Made by a program: the position numbers and the translations under genes
In this document: piece by piece, positions 38,633-49,455 of the stretch
Position numbering within the stretch: position 1 is the stretch's first letter
How the letters are laid out: each line of letters begins with the position of its first letter
Assembly (NCBI RefSeq): GCF_000220525.1
Contig: NZ_AFPK01000036.1
Location: forward strand, 1-64,000
DNA: 64,000 nt
Direction of reading: 5' to 3'
Source of the DNA: Ochrovirga pacifica
GTDB lineage: Bacteria > Bacteroidota > Bacteroidia > Flavobacteriales > Flavobacteriaceae
The notes under the pieces: model-generated
What the model saw: only the letters and a program-made list of their open reading frames with translations
Told to the model about the DNA's origin: nothing
Databases searched by the model: none

Positions 38633-41600
38633 TTAATTTCCTAAATTGTAGACCAAACTAATTCCTGCGTTTATAGATTGATTTGGATACAGGGTAGAAA
38701 TGGCATAGTTGGTTACATTTTGATCGTAATACAATGATGCTGTAAAATTACGACTTAAATTGTAATCTGCTGCAACTTTAACTCCTAATAAATTTTGTCC
38801 TCCTACTGGCTGATTAGAACTTGCATCAACACTTCTTACAAAAGTCTCATCGGTTCTGTAGCTAATGTCTGCTTTTATATTTATGTCTCCTTGCAAGACT
38901 CTTAATTTTCTAAAAAATCGTGTTCTAAGTTTAACATCTTTAATTCTGTAACCAAGTCCAAAAATGTACTCACTTCCTACCATTTCTGACAGGGTAATGT
39001 TGTTTAAATTTAGCGAAAGCGTTCTGCTTGTGTTTACAGTTCCTCTAAAGGTTAAAGAGTTTTTTAGTTTTACATCTAGCTTAATTAAAGGAGAAAAAGC
39101 ATCAATAAGTGTAACTCCAGAGTATATTAAATCAGATTGAAAAGGGTTGCTTGTATCAGAATTTAAATTGGTAGAATAATTATTAATTGCAAAAGACGAG
39201 TTGTAACCATGTGTTACTGTAAAGTTAGAAAAACGCTCTTTAAAAAACTTCAATCGCATTAAGCCTTTGTATGTTAGCTGCCAATTAGGAACAGGAATGT
39301 TTTTAAAAATACTTTTGTTTTCTACTTCGTTACCGCTATAAGCTGCCAAGAAAGATTGAATTAAAACTTCTTGACTATTTAACGCTTGCGACAACGTTCC
39401 TTCTCCGTTGTCTACTAGGCTTTGGTAATTGGGGTGTATGCTTCCTACCACTTTTTGTCTATTTTCTAAAAAGGTAGTAAACAAAGCTTCGGGTTGTTTT
39501 CCTACTGCAGTTTTAAATAGCGAATATGAAATGCTAAAGTTTCCAAAATCGTTACGTTGTGTTGGCGACAACACCTCTTCGCCTCCTACTTGCTGATTTA
39601 CAACTTGCATCTGCCTATTACGACTATAACTTCTGTCTGCAGTTAACTGAATGTTTAGATCTTTTATTGGCTTTAGTGTTAGACTATAATCTAAAGTGGT
39701 AATCTGATTTTGATTGTAAATTCTGTTGTAAGTTACATCAGGATCTACCGAATCCCCTGTACCAATAAACCATCCATTTAAAATGGCATTTCTTACTATA
39801 TTTTTTTGCTGACCAAATACAAATCCCAAACTTGGAGCATATCCTCCTCCAAAATTATCCCTTCCTAAAAACCCTATTTCTGGTGTATATCCGTTTAGGG
39901 TACTATTGGTGTTACGTACATAACTTACTCGTCCTTGTTTTACAGAGGTTAGCAAATCGTAAATTACATCTTTTACCGAAGTCTTTTTAGAAGATTTTAA
40001 TCGATCGTTTTTAGAGCTAAACAATTTCTTTAAGCCTATTTCACTATACAGTTTAGAAAAACTTAAACTTCCTGTAAGGTTGTGTGTATTTCCGTTGCTA
40101 ATGGCATTTCCTACTCGTTCTACAAAATCTGGTGAGGCTGCTTGCCAATTAAAATTACCAGTGTACGAATAATCTGCATTTACAAAACTTAAAAACGGAA
40201 GCTTATGAATAGGCAATTTATAAGTGGCCGTTAAATTCTGACTGTATTGACTGGGTCTTCCTATTTCAAAAAAGTTAGAATACAATCCTATCTCATCCAA
40301 TGCAGCTTCTTGCTCGTCTGTGTTTATATTACGTTCAAAAGCATCATACACATAACTATTGTTGGCATTAAAAGTTAGGTTGATGGCATTAGACAATTGA
40401 TAACCTATTCTATAATCCCAATTAAACATAAAGTTACGTTGCTTTAGCGTTGGCAATTCAATTCCTTCATTCTCTAACAAATCGCGCGTTCTAAACTCGT
40501 TATAAGTCCTGTTAATATTGCTATTAATACTAATGTCCGATGGTAGCAAATTAAAATTAAAATCTTTTAAAATAGCCAGTTTTTTGTTTTTAAAAAGCTT
40601 AGATTTCTTAAAAGGCTCTACTTCTATTTGTTTAAATTTATAAGTATAATTTGCCGATGCTTTTACACTTTGCATAAGATCTTTTTCTACCACATAGCTT
40701 TCATTAATTGCATCGCTATAGCTATAGGAAACACTAAAATTTTCAATGTCATAAGGTTGTGGTTTTCGTAATGTGCTTGTCGATCTTTCTTTTTTTACAT
40801 TGATAAAACTAATTCCCCTACGCTTGTTTTTTATTTCAATATTTTGGGTATCTACTCCCTGACTTTTGGCATCTTCTACTTTTACATCTTCATATCTAGG
40901 ATCAAATTTTGGCGTTCTTATTTCTTCAGACACCGTGTAGTTTACAGGAATTTTAACATTCCATTTTTTTGGCAATAGCTGCCCTGCATTTACGCTTGTA
41001 TTTACGCTATAACTTTTTATTTCTTCTTGACTTCTTTCATTTACCGTTTGGTCTATATTTCCAAAACCTACTGATTGGTATCCTCCTGTTGCAGATACTT
41101 TTGCAAAATCTGCAATAGTTGCATCGGCAGCCACTGTTGTTGCCCATCCTCCTTGATTATCAAAACCAGCCATTCTAAGTTCGTTGAACCAAACTTCGGC
41201 AGATTTTTGAATAACGTCTGCATTTTTAATTCCTAAAAATACAGTTCTTACATTCGATAAATTTGGATTTCCTTTTACTCTAATTATATTCGTGTTATCT
41301 GTTACAATACTTGATGTATATATTTCCGAAGCCGAGAATTTAGCTTGATCTCTTTGTAACTTAGCACTTACCAATTTGCTTAACGCAATGTCTAAATTAT
41401 TTTCTTCTGGCCAGACAGCTGTTGGGCTTAAGGTATTGTTTGTTCCTAAGTTGTTTACTTTGGTAACTTTTAACGGAATTTCTATCTGATAAAAGTTATC
41501 GTTTGTATCTGATCCTAACCTTATTATAGCCACCAAGTCTTTATCGCTAATGGTGTTTAGCTGCAACTCCTCTGCGTGTATAAACATCTTTAAACGTTTA

Positions 41601-44600
41601 AACATACGCATATCTACATTTACATTTTTATAAACCCCAACAGTGTGGTTTTCTTGTAGTTTATCAACTGTAACGGTTAACGATTGCTCGTTTTGTTGCA
41701 ATACGTTAGATGTTCCTTGCAAACGTTCTCTAGTAATTGTAGGAGGCAACGTATAGTTAATTGGCACACGATTTTCATTCTCTTCAAAGTTTACCGTTCC
41801 TGTTTCTACAATATTTTCACTGGCTTCGTTAGGTCTATCATAAATTAAATCGTTATTGTCTATAATTTGATCGTAAATTCTCCAATCTCCTCGTACCATT
41901 TGCAAATCTGCAAAACGTAAGTTGATGGGAATTTCAAAATCGGTTAAGAACATACGCATAAATCTAATAGATTGAAAGCTGTTTATGTTACCAATAGCTT
42001 CTCCATCAGAAATAGGAACTCTAAACAAATACCATTTAAAACTTTCTTGTCTTCCGTTGTCTAATGTTACGGTAGTGGTGCGTTCATCAATTATATAGTT
42101 GTTGGTGGTTTTGCTTAAATTTGCTTGAGACAAATCAATTTTATACTGCCAATATGCATCTAGCGTATTCATGGTTTGGTCTCTATCGGCATCTTCAACA
42201 TCCGGATTGTTGGTTGCTGAAATAGGATAATCTTCGTTATTTAGTCCAGCAGTTGGCGAGTTTCCTTGTGGATTGTTGTAGTTTTTATATCGGGTTAAAA
42301 TAGAAGCGTTTTGAGCATCTAAATTACTTCCTCTAAAAAACTGATAGTTGTCCGATGATGGATCTTCTAAGGCAGCGACTTCAGGAAATCTTTCTCGTTC
42401 TCTATCGTCATTCATCCCATCCAAACCTACATCTTGATTTCTTCTTGCGGCATCACCCGAACCAAAGGCATATAACAAAGATTTTTCTGTAGGAATGTCT
42501 GCCAGGTTTGTGGTTTCTATGGCATTTTGGTCTCCGTCTTCTGGCAAACCGTTTTCAAAAGATTTTCTACTATCTTTTAACACATCCTCCGAAATGCTTC
42601 CTAAATTAAAATACAAACTTCCTTTTTGGTTCGTTGGATTTGGATTTTCTACAATGGCTTCGTTATTGTTAATGCTGTAGTGCTCGTACGGGTCTTGCAA
42701 CCAAAACTCTATATATTGTATGTTAGATCTTTGAAAATCTGTGGTAATTAAACCTCGTGTAATTCCTGCCCAATTCTCGGCTGGATTTTGTATTTTTTTA
42801 GGGTTTGTTGCATCCGAAATAGATTGGTAGTTGTAAGGACCGCGTTCGTTAGGATAATACGTCATATCAAAAGTACGGATGGTATTTCTTTGGGTAACGT
42901 CTAAATTTCTTTCTGGGTATAGTTCTCCGTTTTCTACTTGTCTTACTTCTGCTCTAGACAGCTCTTCTGAATTGATGTTTCCTGGTTTTAATGAAGAGTT
43001 GCTATAGAACAATTGATCGATATTGTACCACGCCAATTTGGCTCTTTTTTTTCCCGAGTCTGTACTATTGCTGCTTTCTGCTCCAAAAGAATTTCCATCA
43101 AAAGAAACGGGAACACTGGCCAAAGACCAATCTTGCGATATTCCTATGTTGATGGGAATTTGAGCACCTTCAAAATCATCTATATAAGTGGTTGCTTCTC
43201 CTCCAATATCTATGCTTGATGGAGTTCCTGGTTTTAAATAAGCAATGTCTCCCCTAACCGATATGGTAGACGGTGCATCTGTATCTATATTGGGCAAATA
43301 ATTTACCATGTCTGTTAAAAAAGGAACTTCTCCGCTGTAGCTTAAATTCATTCCGTACATAGAGTTGTTAATGGGATCCTGTCCTAACTGAACTTTGTTG
43401 GTAATGGGTCTTTCTTTAATGTTTAGGTAGGTTGCTCCTAAGACAAACTTATCGCTAAACTTGTGCTCTACATCCAATCCTAAAAAGGTTTTTTGCTGTT
43501 GATTAAAAAACGAGTTGTTTTCTAAAGAAACATTAATTGCTTGCCCCGATGACTCTATAGATGGATTGATAATTCTAACACGTCCTGCCACATAATCTAC
43601 CGTATAATCTATTCCTTCTACCAGCTGAATTCCTCCTGCTGTTACCGTAACAGATCCTCTTGGTACATTAAATGCACCCAATGGAATTCCGTCATCACCA
43701 CTAGAGGTGTACAAACCTGTTACAAAAAATTTATCCTTATTTTGATAATCATTCTCTGCAACAGAAGCAGTAGTGGTATACATTTCATTAAAAGGATATT
43801 TATTTCGATCTTCTGCAATTGTTAATTGTGCTTGCAGGTCTCGTCCAAACGGCTCTATAGATGGGAAAATGATTGTTCCGTTGGTAGAATTTACTGTGAG
43901 TCCTTCAATAAAATCAAAAAAACCATCTCCTTTTTGATAGGTTGTTCCTCCATCCGTTGTATAAGTTCTGGTTTGATTACTATTTACATCCAATCGGTCT
44001 AAGCGAGTAATGTTTAAGAGTGTTCTTTTTTTTATTTCATCATCTTTGGCTTTTAGTAAGTTGTTAGTAGCTTGTCCTGTAGCATCTTCTCTATACAACA
44101 AACTCATTCTAAAACCGTCTCTATCTAAATTATATGCACCAATATTGTAAACGTTTTTCATCATTAAATCCCAAACTTTTTCTTGGGTGTTAATAAGTTG
44201 TGGCCTTACTAATTTTACTACAATATTTTCATTACTAGCAATACCATCGGTAGACAATTCTCCTACTCTGTATACTTGTCCGTTTTGTATATATTCAAAT
44301 GCAACGGCTAATACATCTCCGTCGTTTAGGCGAGAATTTAAAGATATATATCCTAGTTGCGTATGAAATGTATACTCATCGGCTCTTAACTTTCTGGCGT
44401 TTTCTAGAATGGTATATTCGCTTCCTTTGTTAAAACTGGCTAAAGTATTGTCTACATCTTGCACCCTTCTTAGTTGCGTTTTGTCTGTTCCGATGTATTG
44501 ATTTAAGGAGTTGACTTTATTATCTGGCAACACATTAATTGCCGTAGGGTTGGTTGCAGTAACCTGATTGCTAGTAATGTTACTTTTGCTTGTGTCGTAT

Positions 44601-45679
44601 TTGTCTTTTCCTGACTCTCCTAAATCTACCAAACCTACAATGTTTCTAACTTCTTCGGTATTGGTATTTCTATTGGTTACCCAAACTTCTAACTTAGTAA
44701 TTTGTACATTAGAATTAATTAAAGGCAACTGAGCCAAAGCATCGTTGTAGGTGTTTCTAAAATATTGAGCTATAAAAAAGTGTCTGTTATTATCGTATTG
44801 TGTAGTTCTTAACTCAAACTCTGTTAAGGCAGATGCTCCTTCGGCCATAATATTTTTTGCCTGAGATTGTTGTTGAGAAAAAACTCCAGTAACAGTGGTA
44901 GCTCCAAATTGCAACTTGGCTTTTATCCCAAACAAACTTTGCGATCCGCTAATCAGATTGTTTTTAATATCCATGTTGATGTTTCCTACTTCTAATTTTT
45001 GAATCAAATCGTCTTCATTAGACTCAAAATCTAATTTTAATTGATTTTGAAAACTAAAAGTAGATTGGGTATCGTAGTTAATTTCAGCCGTTAATGCCTT
45101 TCCTACTTTTGCAGAAATACTTGCTCTAATTTGCTGATCGAAATTAGGTGTAAGGCTTCTTTGATTTTCTTCGGAAATCGTAGGATTTTCTACATTTTGA
45201 TACAAAACCCCAAAATTTAAAGTTAAAGACCCTCTAGGAACTAATTTAATTTCTGTTCCGCCAAATAAAGTTTCAAAAAACTTACTGTTTACATACATTG
45301 TTGGTAGTAAGTCTTTTTGAGCCTCTTCCGAACCTTTTTTCTTTCCTTCTATAGCCGCTGTTTTATTCCTAAAGTAATTGTGAATATCTTGCTGTAATCT
45401 ATATTTTTTGTATTCCTCTTCGGTATAGTACTTGGGTAAGGTAAAACTAGTTTGTCCAATACGTTCTCTAACAATATACCTACCAATACTAGGATCGTAT
45501 TCTGTTGTTTTCTCTGTAGGATTCTTTAAATAAAGTGTACCGTCCTTCTTGTTGTCAAAAGAAAAACGAGGCTTACGAATAGAGTCTGTTTCCTTTTTTG
45601 TAGGCTCGGTGTTTTCTTGTCCGTATCCTGTAACTAAAACGAACAAAAACAAAATGAATATTTGAAAACTCTTATTCAA
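38633..45679 (-). CDS. sprA: Cell-surface gliding and type IX secretion protein SprA
   Basis: This very large 2348-residue protein forms the giant outer-membrane barrel translocon of the type IX secretion system and is needed for gliding. The signal peptide ends GYGQ. Length and sequence agree with Flavobacterium SprA (Sov in Porphyromonas): many repeats of outer-membrane strand pairs, the SLTLNFGVLYQNVENP start of the N-terminal domain, a PYEHYSINN segment, and the closing LYPNQSINAGISLVYNLGN. It lies 9 bp after ruvA and 18 bp before gcvH. Its length, seven kilobases without any frameshift, argues for function. Confidence 0.97.
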   Translation of the reverse strand: MNKSFQIFILFLFVLVTGYGQENTEPTKKETDSIRKPRFSFDNKKDGTLYLKNPTEKTTEYDPSIGRYIVRERIGQTSFTLPKYYTEEEYKKYRLQQDIHNYFRNKTAAIEGKKKGSEEAQKDLLPTMYVNSKFFETLFGGTEIKLVPRGSLTLNFGVLYQNVENPTISEENQRSLTPNFDQQIRASISAKVGKALTAEINYDTQSTFSFQNQLKLDFESNEDDLIQKLEVGNINMDIKNNLISGSQSLFGIKAKLQFGATTVTGVFSQQQSQAKNIMAEGASALTEFELRTTQYDNNRHFFIAQYFRNTYNDALAQLPLINSNVQITKLEVWVTNRNTNTEEVRNIVGLVDLGESGKDKYDTSKSNITSNQVTATNPTAINVLPDNKVNSLNQYIGTDKTQLRRVQDVDNTLASFNKGSEYTILENARKLRADEYTFHTQLGYISLNSRLNDGDVLAVAFEYIQNGQVYRVGELSTDGIASNENIVVKLVRPQLINTQEKVWDLMMKNVYNIGAYNLDRDGFRMSLLYREDATGQATNNLLKAKDDEIKKRTLLNITRLDRLDVNSNQTRTYTTDGGTTYQKGDGFFDFIEGLTVNSTNGTIIFPSIEPFGRDLQAQLTIAEDRNKYPFNEMYTTTASVAENDYQNKDKFFVTGLYTSSGDDGIPLGAFNVPRGSVTVTAGGIQLVEGIDYTVDYVAGRVRIINPSIESSGQAINVSLENNSFFNQQQKTFLGLDVEHKFSDKFVLGATYLNIKERPITNKVQLGQDPINNSMYGMNLSYSGEVPFLTDMVNYLPNIDTDAPSTISVRGDIAYLKPGTPSSIDIGGEATTYIDDFEGAQIPINIGISQDWSLASVPVSFDGNSFGAESSNSTDSGKKRAKLAWYNIDQLFYSNSSLKPGNINSEELSRAEVRQVENGELYPERNLDVTQRNTIRTFDMTYYPNERGPYNYQSISDATNPKKIQNPAENWAGITRGLITTDFQRSNIQYIEFWLQDPYEHYSINNNEAIVENPNPTNQKGSLYFNLGSISEDVLKDSRKSFENGLPEDGDQNAIETTNLADIPTEKSLLYAFGSGDAARRNQDVGLDGMNDDRERERFPEVAALEDPSSDNYQFFRGSNLDAQNASILTRYKNYNNPQGNSPTAGLNNEDYPISATNNPDVEDADRDQTMNTLDAYWQYKIDLSQANLSKTTNNYIIDERTTTVTLDNGRQESFKWYLFRVPISDGEAIGNINSFQSIRFMRMFLTDFEIPINLRFADLQMVRGDWRIYDQIIDNNDLIYDRPNEASENIVETGTVNFEENENRVPINYTLPPTITRERLQGTSNVLQQNEQSLTVTVDKLQENHTVGVYKNVNVDMRMFKRLKMFIHAEELQLNTISDKDLVAIIRLGSDTNDNFYQIEIPLKVTKVNNLGTNNTLSPTAVWPEENNLDIALSKLVSAKLQRDQAKFSASEIYTSSIVTDNTNIIRVKGNPNLSNVRTVFLGIKNADVIQKSAEVWFNELRMAGFDNQGGWATTVAADATIADFAKVSATGGYQSVGFGNIDQTVNERSQEEIKSYSVNTSVNAGQLLPKKWNVKIPVNYTVSEEIRTPKFDPRYEDVKVEDAKSQGVDTQNIEIKNKRRGISFINVKKERSTSTLRKPQPYDIENFSVSYSYSDAINESYVVEKDLMQSVKASANYTYKFKQIEVEPFKKSKLFKNKKLAILKDFNFNLLPSDISINSNINRTYNEFRTRDLLENEGIELPTLKQRNFMFNWDYRIGYQLSNAINLTFNANNSYVYDAFERNINTDEQEAALDEIGLYSNFFEIGRPSQYSQNLTATYKLPIHKLPFLSFVNADYSYTGNFNWQAASPDFVERVGNAISNGNTHNLTGSLSFSKLYSEIGLKKLFSSKNDRLKSSKKTSVKDVIYDLLTSVKQGRVSYVRNTNSTLNGYTPEIGFLGRDNFGGGYAPSLGFVFGQQKNIVRNAILNGWFIGTGDSVDPDVTYNRIYNQNQITTLDYSLTLKPIKDLNIQLTADRSYSRNRQMQVVNQQVGGEEVLSPTQRNDFGNFSISYSLFKTAVGKQPEALFTTFLENRQKVVGSIHPNYQSLVDNGEGTLSQALNSQEVLIQSFLAAYSGNEVENKSIFKNIPVPNWQLTYKGLMRLKFFKERFSNFTVTHGYNSSFAINNYSTNLNSDTSNPFQSDLIYSGVTLIDAFSPLIKLDVKLKNSLTFRGTVNTSRTLSLNLNNITLSEMVGSEYIFGLGYRIKDVKLRTRFFRKLRVLQGDINIKADISYRTDETFVRSVDASSNQPVGGQNLLGVKVAADYNLSRNFTASLYYDQNVTNYAISTLYPNQSINAGISLVYNLGN

Positions 45680-45688
45680 ACTTTATGA

Positions 45689-46270
45689 CTATAATTTTTT
45701 CAAAGCTAATTTTATCAATTCTTCCACGGATGCATTTGGTGTTTCTTTTAATAAAGCATTTACTACTTTTTCTGCTTGTCTTTTTATATATCCTAACACC
45801 TCTAATGCTGATAATGCTTCTTCTTTAACACTATTACTTTCTGCAATTACTTCGGCAGACAATCCGTATGTTTTTGCTACTTTGTCTTTTAACTCAAGAA
45901 TAACTTTCTGAGCTGTTTTGGCTCCAATCCCTTTAACAGACTGTATCACCGATACATTTTCAGATACTAATGCATGTTGAATCTCGTCTGTGGTAAGAGA
46001 TGACAATACAGTTCTTGCAATGCTCGGTCCAATGCCCGAAACTGAAATCAGCAATTTAAAAATTTCTCGTTCCAAAATAGACATAAACCCATATAAAGTA
46101 TGTGCATCTTCTCTAACGATTAAATGCGTATAAATTGTAATAAGTTCTGAATCTGGGATTTGGGAAAAAGATGTTAATGAAATATGTAAAAAATAACCTA
46201 CGCCATTGCATTCTACAATAGCATAGGTTGGATTTTTTTCTATAAGTTTTCCTCTTAAGTGTGTAATCAT
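45689..46270 (-). CDS. ruvA: Holliday junction branch migration protein RuvA
   Basis: This 193-residue protein binds four-way junctions and loads the RuvB motor. It starts MITHLRGKLIEKNPTYAIVE, the N-terminal OB fold. Two helix-hairpin-helix motifs follow (LLISVSGIGPSIARTVLS and VKGIGAKTAQKVILELKDK), and the C-terminal RuvB-binding domain (ALSALEVLGYIKRQAEKVV) is intact. It is 6 bp after maeB and 9 bp before sprA. The next gene after maeB-ruvA being sprA is normal for this family. Confidence 0.97.
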   Translation of the reverse strand: MITHLRGKLIEKNPTYAIVECNGVGYFLHISLTSFSQIPDSELITIYTHLIVREDAHTLYGFMSILEREIFKLLISVSGIGPSIARTVLSSLTTDEIQHALVSENVSVIQSVKGIGAKTAQKVILELKDKVAKTYGLSAEVIAESNSVKEEALSALEVLGYIKRQAEKVVNALLKETPNASVEELIKLALKKL

Positions 46271-46276
46271 TTATGG

Positions 46277-48541
46277 TTATTGGTTTTGAGCATCGATGAC
46301 TGCAACCGCAATAATGTTTACAATTTCGTCTACACTTGCTCCTAACTGTACCACATGTGCTGGTTTTTTTAATCCCATCAACAAGGGTCCAATAGAAGTT
46401 GCATCAGTCAATTCCTTAATCATTTTATAAGAAATGTTTGCTGCATCTAAACTAGGAAAAATAAATGTATTTGTCTCCTTTCCACACAATTCTGAGAAAG
46501 AAAATTCTTTTTCTAACAAATCATGATTCAGTGCAAAATCTGCCTGAATTGGTCCATCTACATTTAAATCTGGTCTTTGGGTTTTAATCACCTCTACAGC
46601 TTTTTCTACTTTGGCAACTCCAGCAGAAGGCACACCACCAAAATTGGTGTACGATAAAAACGCTATATGTGGTTCTATTGCAAATATTTTAGCCATTCCG
46701 CTTGTTAGCTCAGCAATGTTTGCAAGTGTTTCAGAATCAGGATCAATATTTACTGTAGTATCTGTAAAAATTAATGGTCCTTTTTCGGTAATCATAATAT
46801 TGGCAGCCGCAATTCTTTTTACCTCATCTCTTTTACCAATCGTTTCAAAAATAGGTTTTACGGTAGATGGATAATTTCTAGAATACCCTGATACCATTGC
46901 ATCTGCTTCTCCTTCATCAACCATCATGGCCGCAAAATAGTTACGCGTTACCATGTGTTTTTGAGCATCTAACAGACGAATTCCTTTGCGTTGGCGTTTT
47001 TTCCAATATTTTTCTGCATATTCATTTACTTTGTCAGTGTACTCATCACTTTGCGGATCGATAATTTCAACTTCTTTTTCAAAACCAATTTCTTCTTTTA
47101 GGGCTTTGATAAGCTCTACATTTCCTAACAAAATAGGAATAGCTATTCCCTCATCACTAGCAATTTGTGCTGCTTTTAGTACATTCATGTGCTCTCCTTC
47201 TGGAAAAACCACACGTTTTGGATCTTTTCTAGAACGGCTTACCAACATACGTTCAAATTTACTTCCTGCTCCCGAACGCTCCATCAATTCGTGCACATAG
47301 GCATCCCAATTGGTTATAGGTGCTTTGGCTACTCCACTATCCATTGCAGCTTTGGCAATTGCAGGTGGCAATTCGTAAATTAATCTTGGGTCAAAAGGTT
47401 TTGGTATGATGTATTCTCTACCATATTGAAGGTTTTTCTCTCCATAAACAATGTTTACTTGCTCTGGCACATTTTTTTTAGCCATATCTGCCAAGGCATT
47501 TACAGCAGCCATTTTCATTTCTTCGTTAATTGCTGTAGCTCTTACATCCAAAGCTCCTCTAAAAATAAATGGGAATCCTAAAACGTTGTTTACCTGATTA
47601 GGATAATCAGATCTACCTGTTGCCATAATCACATCATCTCTTGTTCCAACAGCCAAATCGTAGTCTATTTCTGGTACTGGGTTGGCCATGGCAAATACAA
47701 TGGGGTTGGGAGCCATTGTTTTTAACATATCTGGAGTTAAGGCACCCGCAACCGACAACCCAATAAACACATCCGCTTCGTTAATAGCTTCTTCTAAAGT
47801 GGTAAAATCCGTAGTTACGGCAAACTCTTTCTTCTGTTCTGTCAGGTCTTCTCGCTTTGTAGAGATTACTCCTTTACTGTCGCACATGATAATATTTTGT
47901 GGCAACACCCCTAATGCTTTGTACAATTTTGTACAAGAAATAGCAGCTGCTCCAGCTCCGTTCACCACAACTCTTATAGCGGCCATTTCTTTTCCTGTTA
48001 ATTCTACTGCATTTTTTAAAGCAGCAGCAGAAATAATAGCTGTACCATGCTGATCATCGTGCATTACAGGAATATCTAACTCTTCCTTTAATCTTCTTTC
48101 AATTTCAAAAGCTTCAGGAGCTTTAATATCTTCTAGATTGATTCCTCCAAACGTTGGAGCAATTGCCTTAACCGTTTCTATAAACTTGTCAACGTCTTTG
48201 GTGTCTACTTCAATATCAAATACATCGATATCTGCAAAAATTTTAAACAACAATCCTTTTCCTTCCATAACAGGTTTTCCTGCCAAAGGTCCAATATCTC
48301 CCAATCCTAAAACTGCTGTTCCATTAGAAATCACGGCAACCAAGTTTCCTTTAGAAGTGTATTTATAGGCATCTTCTGGATTTTTTTCTATCTGCAAACA
48401 TGGAGTGGCTACACCAGGCGAATAAGCCAAAGCCAAATCTCTTTGTGTTGCGTATCTTTTGGTAGGCACTACCTTAATTTTTCCTGGTTGCGGAAACTGG
48501 TGGTAATGCAGTGCTTCTAGTTCTTTTTTAGTTAAGCTCAT
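46277..48541 (-). CDS. maeB: NADP-dependent malic enzyme with C-terminal phosphotransacetylase-like domain
   Basis: This 754-residue enzyme decarboxylates malate to pyruvate. The malic enzyme part (about 1-420) has LALAYSPGVATPCL, GTAVLGLGDIGPLAGKPVMEGK, the HDDQHGTAI motif and NGAGAAAISC for NADP. The C-terminal phosphate acetyltransferase-like domain (about 430-754) has RVVFPEGEHMNVLKAAQ and NISYKMIKELTDATSIGP; in MaeB this domain is regulatory and binds acetyl-CoA. The length is typical of the fused MaeB type. It heads the maeB-ruvA-sprA cluster. Confidence 0.96.
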   Translation of the reverse strand: MSLTKKELEALHYHQFPQPGKIKVVPTKRYATQRDLALAYSPGVATPCLQIEKNPEDAYKYTSKGNLVAVISNGTAVLGLGDIGPLAGKPVMEGKGLLFKIFADIDVFDIEVDTKDVDKFIETVKAIAPTFGGINLEDIKAPEAFEIERRLKEELDIPVMHDDQHGTAIISAAALKNAVELTGKEMAAIRVVVNGAGAAAISCTKLYKALGVLPQNIIMCDSKGVISTKREDLTEQKKEFAVTTDFTTLEEAINEADVFIGLSVAGALTPDMLKTMAPNPIVFAMANPVPEIDYDLAVGTRDDVIMATGRSDYPNQVNNVLGFPFIFRGALDVRATAINEEMKMAAVNALADMAKKNVPEQVNIVYGEKNLQYGREYIIPKPFDPRLIYELPPAIAKAAMDSGVAKAPITNWDAYVHELMERSGAGSKFERMLVSRSRKDPKRVVFPEGEHMNVLKAAQIASDEGIAIPILLGNVELIKALKEEIGFEKEVEIIDPQSDEYTDKVNEYAEKYWKKRQRKGIRLLDAQKHMVTRNYFAAMMVDEGEADAMVSGYSRNYPSTVKPIFETIGKRDEVKRIAAANIMITEKGPLIFTDTTVNIDPDSETLANIAELTSGMAKIFAIEPHIAFLSYTNFGGVPSAGVAKVEKAVEVIKTQRPDLNVDGPIQADFALNHDLLEKEFSFSELCGKETNTFIFPSLDAANISYKMIKELTDATSIGPLLMGLKKPAHVVQLGASVDEIVNIIAVAVIDAQNQ

Positions 48542-48560
48542 AATTTGATTTTTGGTATGA

Positions 48561-48568
48561 CAAAGATA
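48561..48568 (-). promoter_or_regulatory. Predicted -7 box of maeB
   Basis: Minus strand TATCTTTG matches TAnnTTTG exactly, 20 bp upstream of the maeB ATG. This would drive the maeB-ruvA-sprA cluster. Confidence 0.45.
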
Positions 48569-48845
48569 GCATTTGTATATAGACTGAAAATTTATGCTTG
48601 CTTTTTAAAGATTCTTCATTTTTTAGATACATATCAGAAAAACAGATGCAAAATATAGAATAATACTAAAAGATGCTTGCGATTTTTTTAGGGAATTTTA
48701 AAGGTTTTAGCCTTTTTGTTTTTATAAATCTGTCTTCTGGATTAAAATTTATGGAATTGATGTAAGAATTAGTTACTAAAGTTTTTGCTAAATATATATT
48801 TACATGTCTTAACACCAAATTGTTTTACTTTTCATTTTCTTATTT

Positions 48846-48861
48846 CTAAGCTAATGCTTAG
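48846..48861. promoter_or_regulatory. TetR operator site 1 (autoregulation)
   Basis: CTAAGC-TAAT-GCTTAG, a 6+6 bp palindrome with a 4-bp centre, ending 15 bp before the TetR ATG and overlapping the -7 box TAGTTTTG (48859-48866). The same half-sites with a different centre recur at 49456-49471, so binding by the encoded TetR protein is the natural reading. Confidence 0.7.
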
Positions 48862-48876
48862 TTTTGTAGATATACC

Positions 48877-49437
48877 ATGGCAAGAAAAAAACAATACAAC
48901 GAACAAGAAGTCATCGAAAAAGCAATGCATCTTTTTTGGAAGAATGGTTACGAGGCTACTTCGGTGCGCATGTTAGAAAAAGAGATGGGCATCAACCAGT
49001 TTTCTATGTATGCCAGCTTTAAAAATAAGCAAGGGGTTTTTTTAAAAAGTATTGAATGTTACAATCGCCAATTGCACAAAATCAAATCGAAGCTTGCAAA
49101 CTCGCAAAATGGAGTTGCAGGCATACAGCAATATTTTTACGATTTTTTAGATTTTTCTCTAGAAGGAATCAGCTACAAAGGTTGCTTAGTAACCAATTCC
49201 ATCAACGAAATAAAACCTACAGATGTCGAGATTTTAGAAGCCTTAAAAAGGTTTGCTAACGAAATTCGAAATTTGTTTGTAAGCAATCTAAAACAAGACG
49301 ACTTAAAAAAGGAAGCAATCGTTCAAAAACAAGCGGATTATTTAATGAACAATTTATTAGGACTTTCATTAGCTTCTAAAGTTTTTGACAAAACACAATT
49401 GAACAACATGATAGAAATTACATTTTTACACCTGTAA
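48877..49437 (+). CDS. TetR family transcriptional regulator
   Basis: This 186-residue repressor has the TetR DNA-binding domain in its first 60 residues (EQEVIEKAMHLFWKNGYEATSVRMLEKEMGI, with recognition helix QFSMYASFKNKQGVFLKSI). A second domain for ligand binding follows (AGIQQYFYDFLDFSLEGISYKGC, then NLLGLSLASKVF). It is flanked by two palindromes: one overlapping its own promoter and one before the downstream AhpD-like gene. This strongly suggests autoregulation plus control of that gene. The inducer is unknown, though some relatives respond to reactive or electrophilic compounds. Confidence 0.93.
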   Translation: MARKKQYNEQEVIEKAMHLFWKNGYEATSVRMLEKEMGINQFSMYASFKNKQGVFLKSIECYNRQLHKIKSKLANSQNGVAGIQQYFYDFLDFSLEGISYKGCLVTNSINEIKPTDVEILEALKRFANEIRNLFVSNLKQDDLKKEAIVQKQADYLMNNLLGLSLASKVFDKTQLNNMIEITFLHL

Positions 49438-49455
49438 CTTTTTTTTACAACATAA

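Larger units (their letters stand above)
48542..48876. other. 335-bp divergent region between maeB and the TetR gene
   Basis: It carries the maeB -7 box (48561-48568), and the TetR operator and -7 box (48846-48866). The middle is AT-rich with no other signal or open frame of interest. Confidence 0.6.

Noticed and set aside
38633-45679. Plus-strand frames of 60-70 codons inside sprA
   Set aside because: All are antisense shadows of a single intact 2348-codon gene with an unambiguous product.
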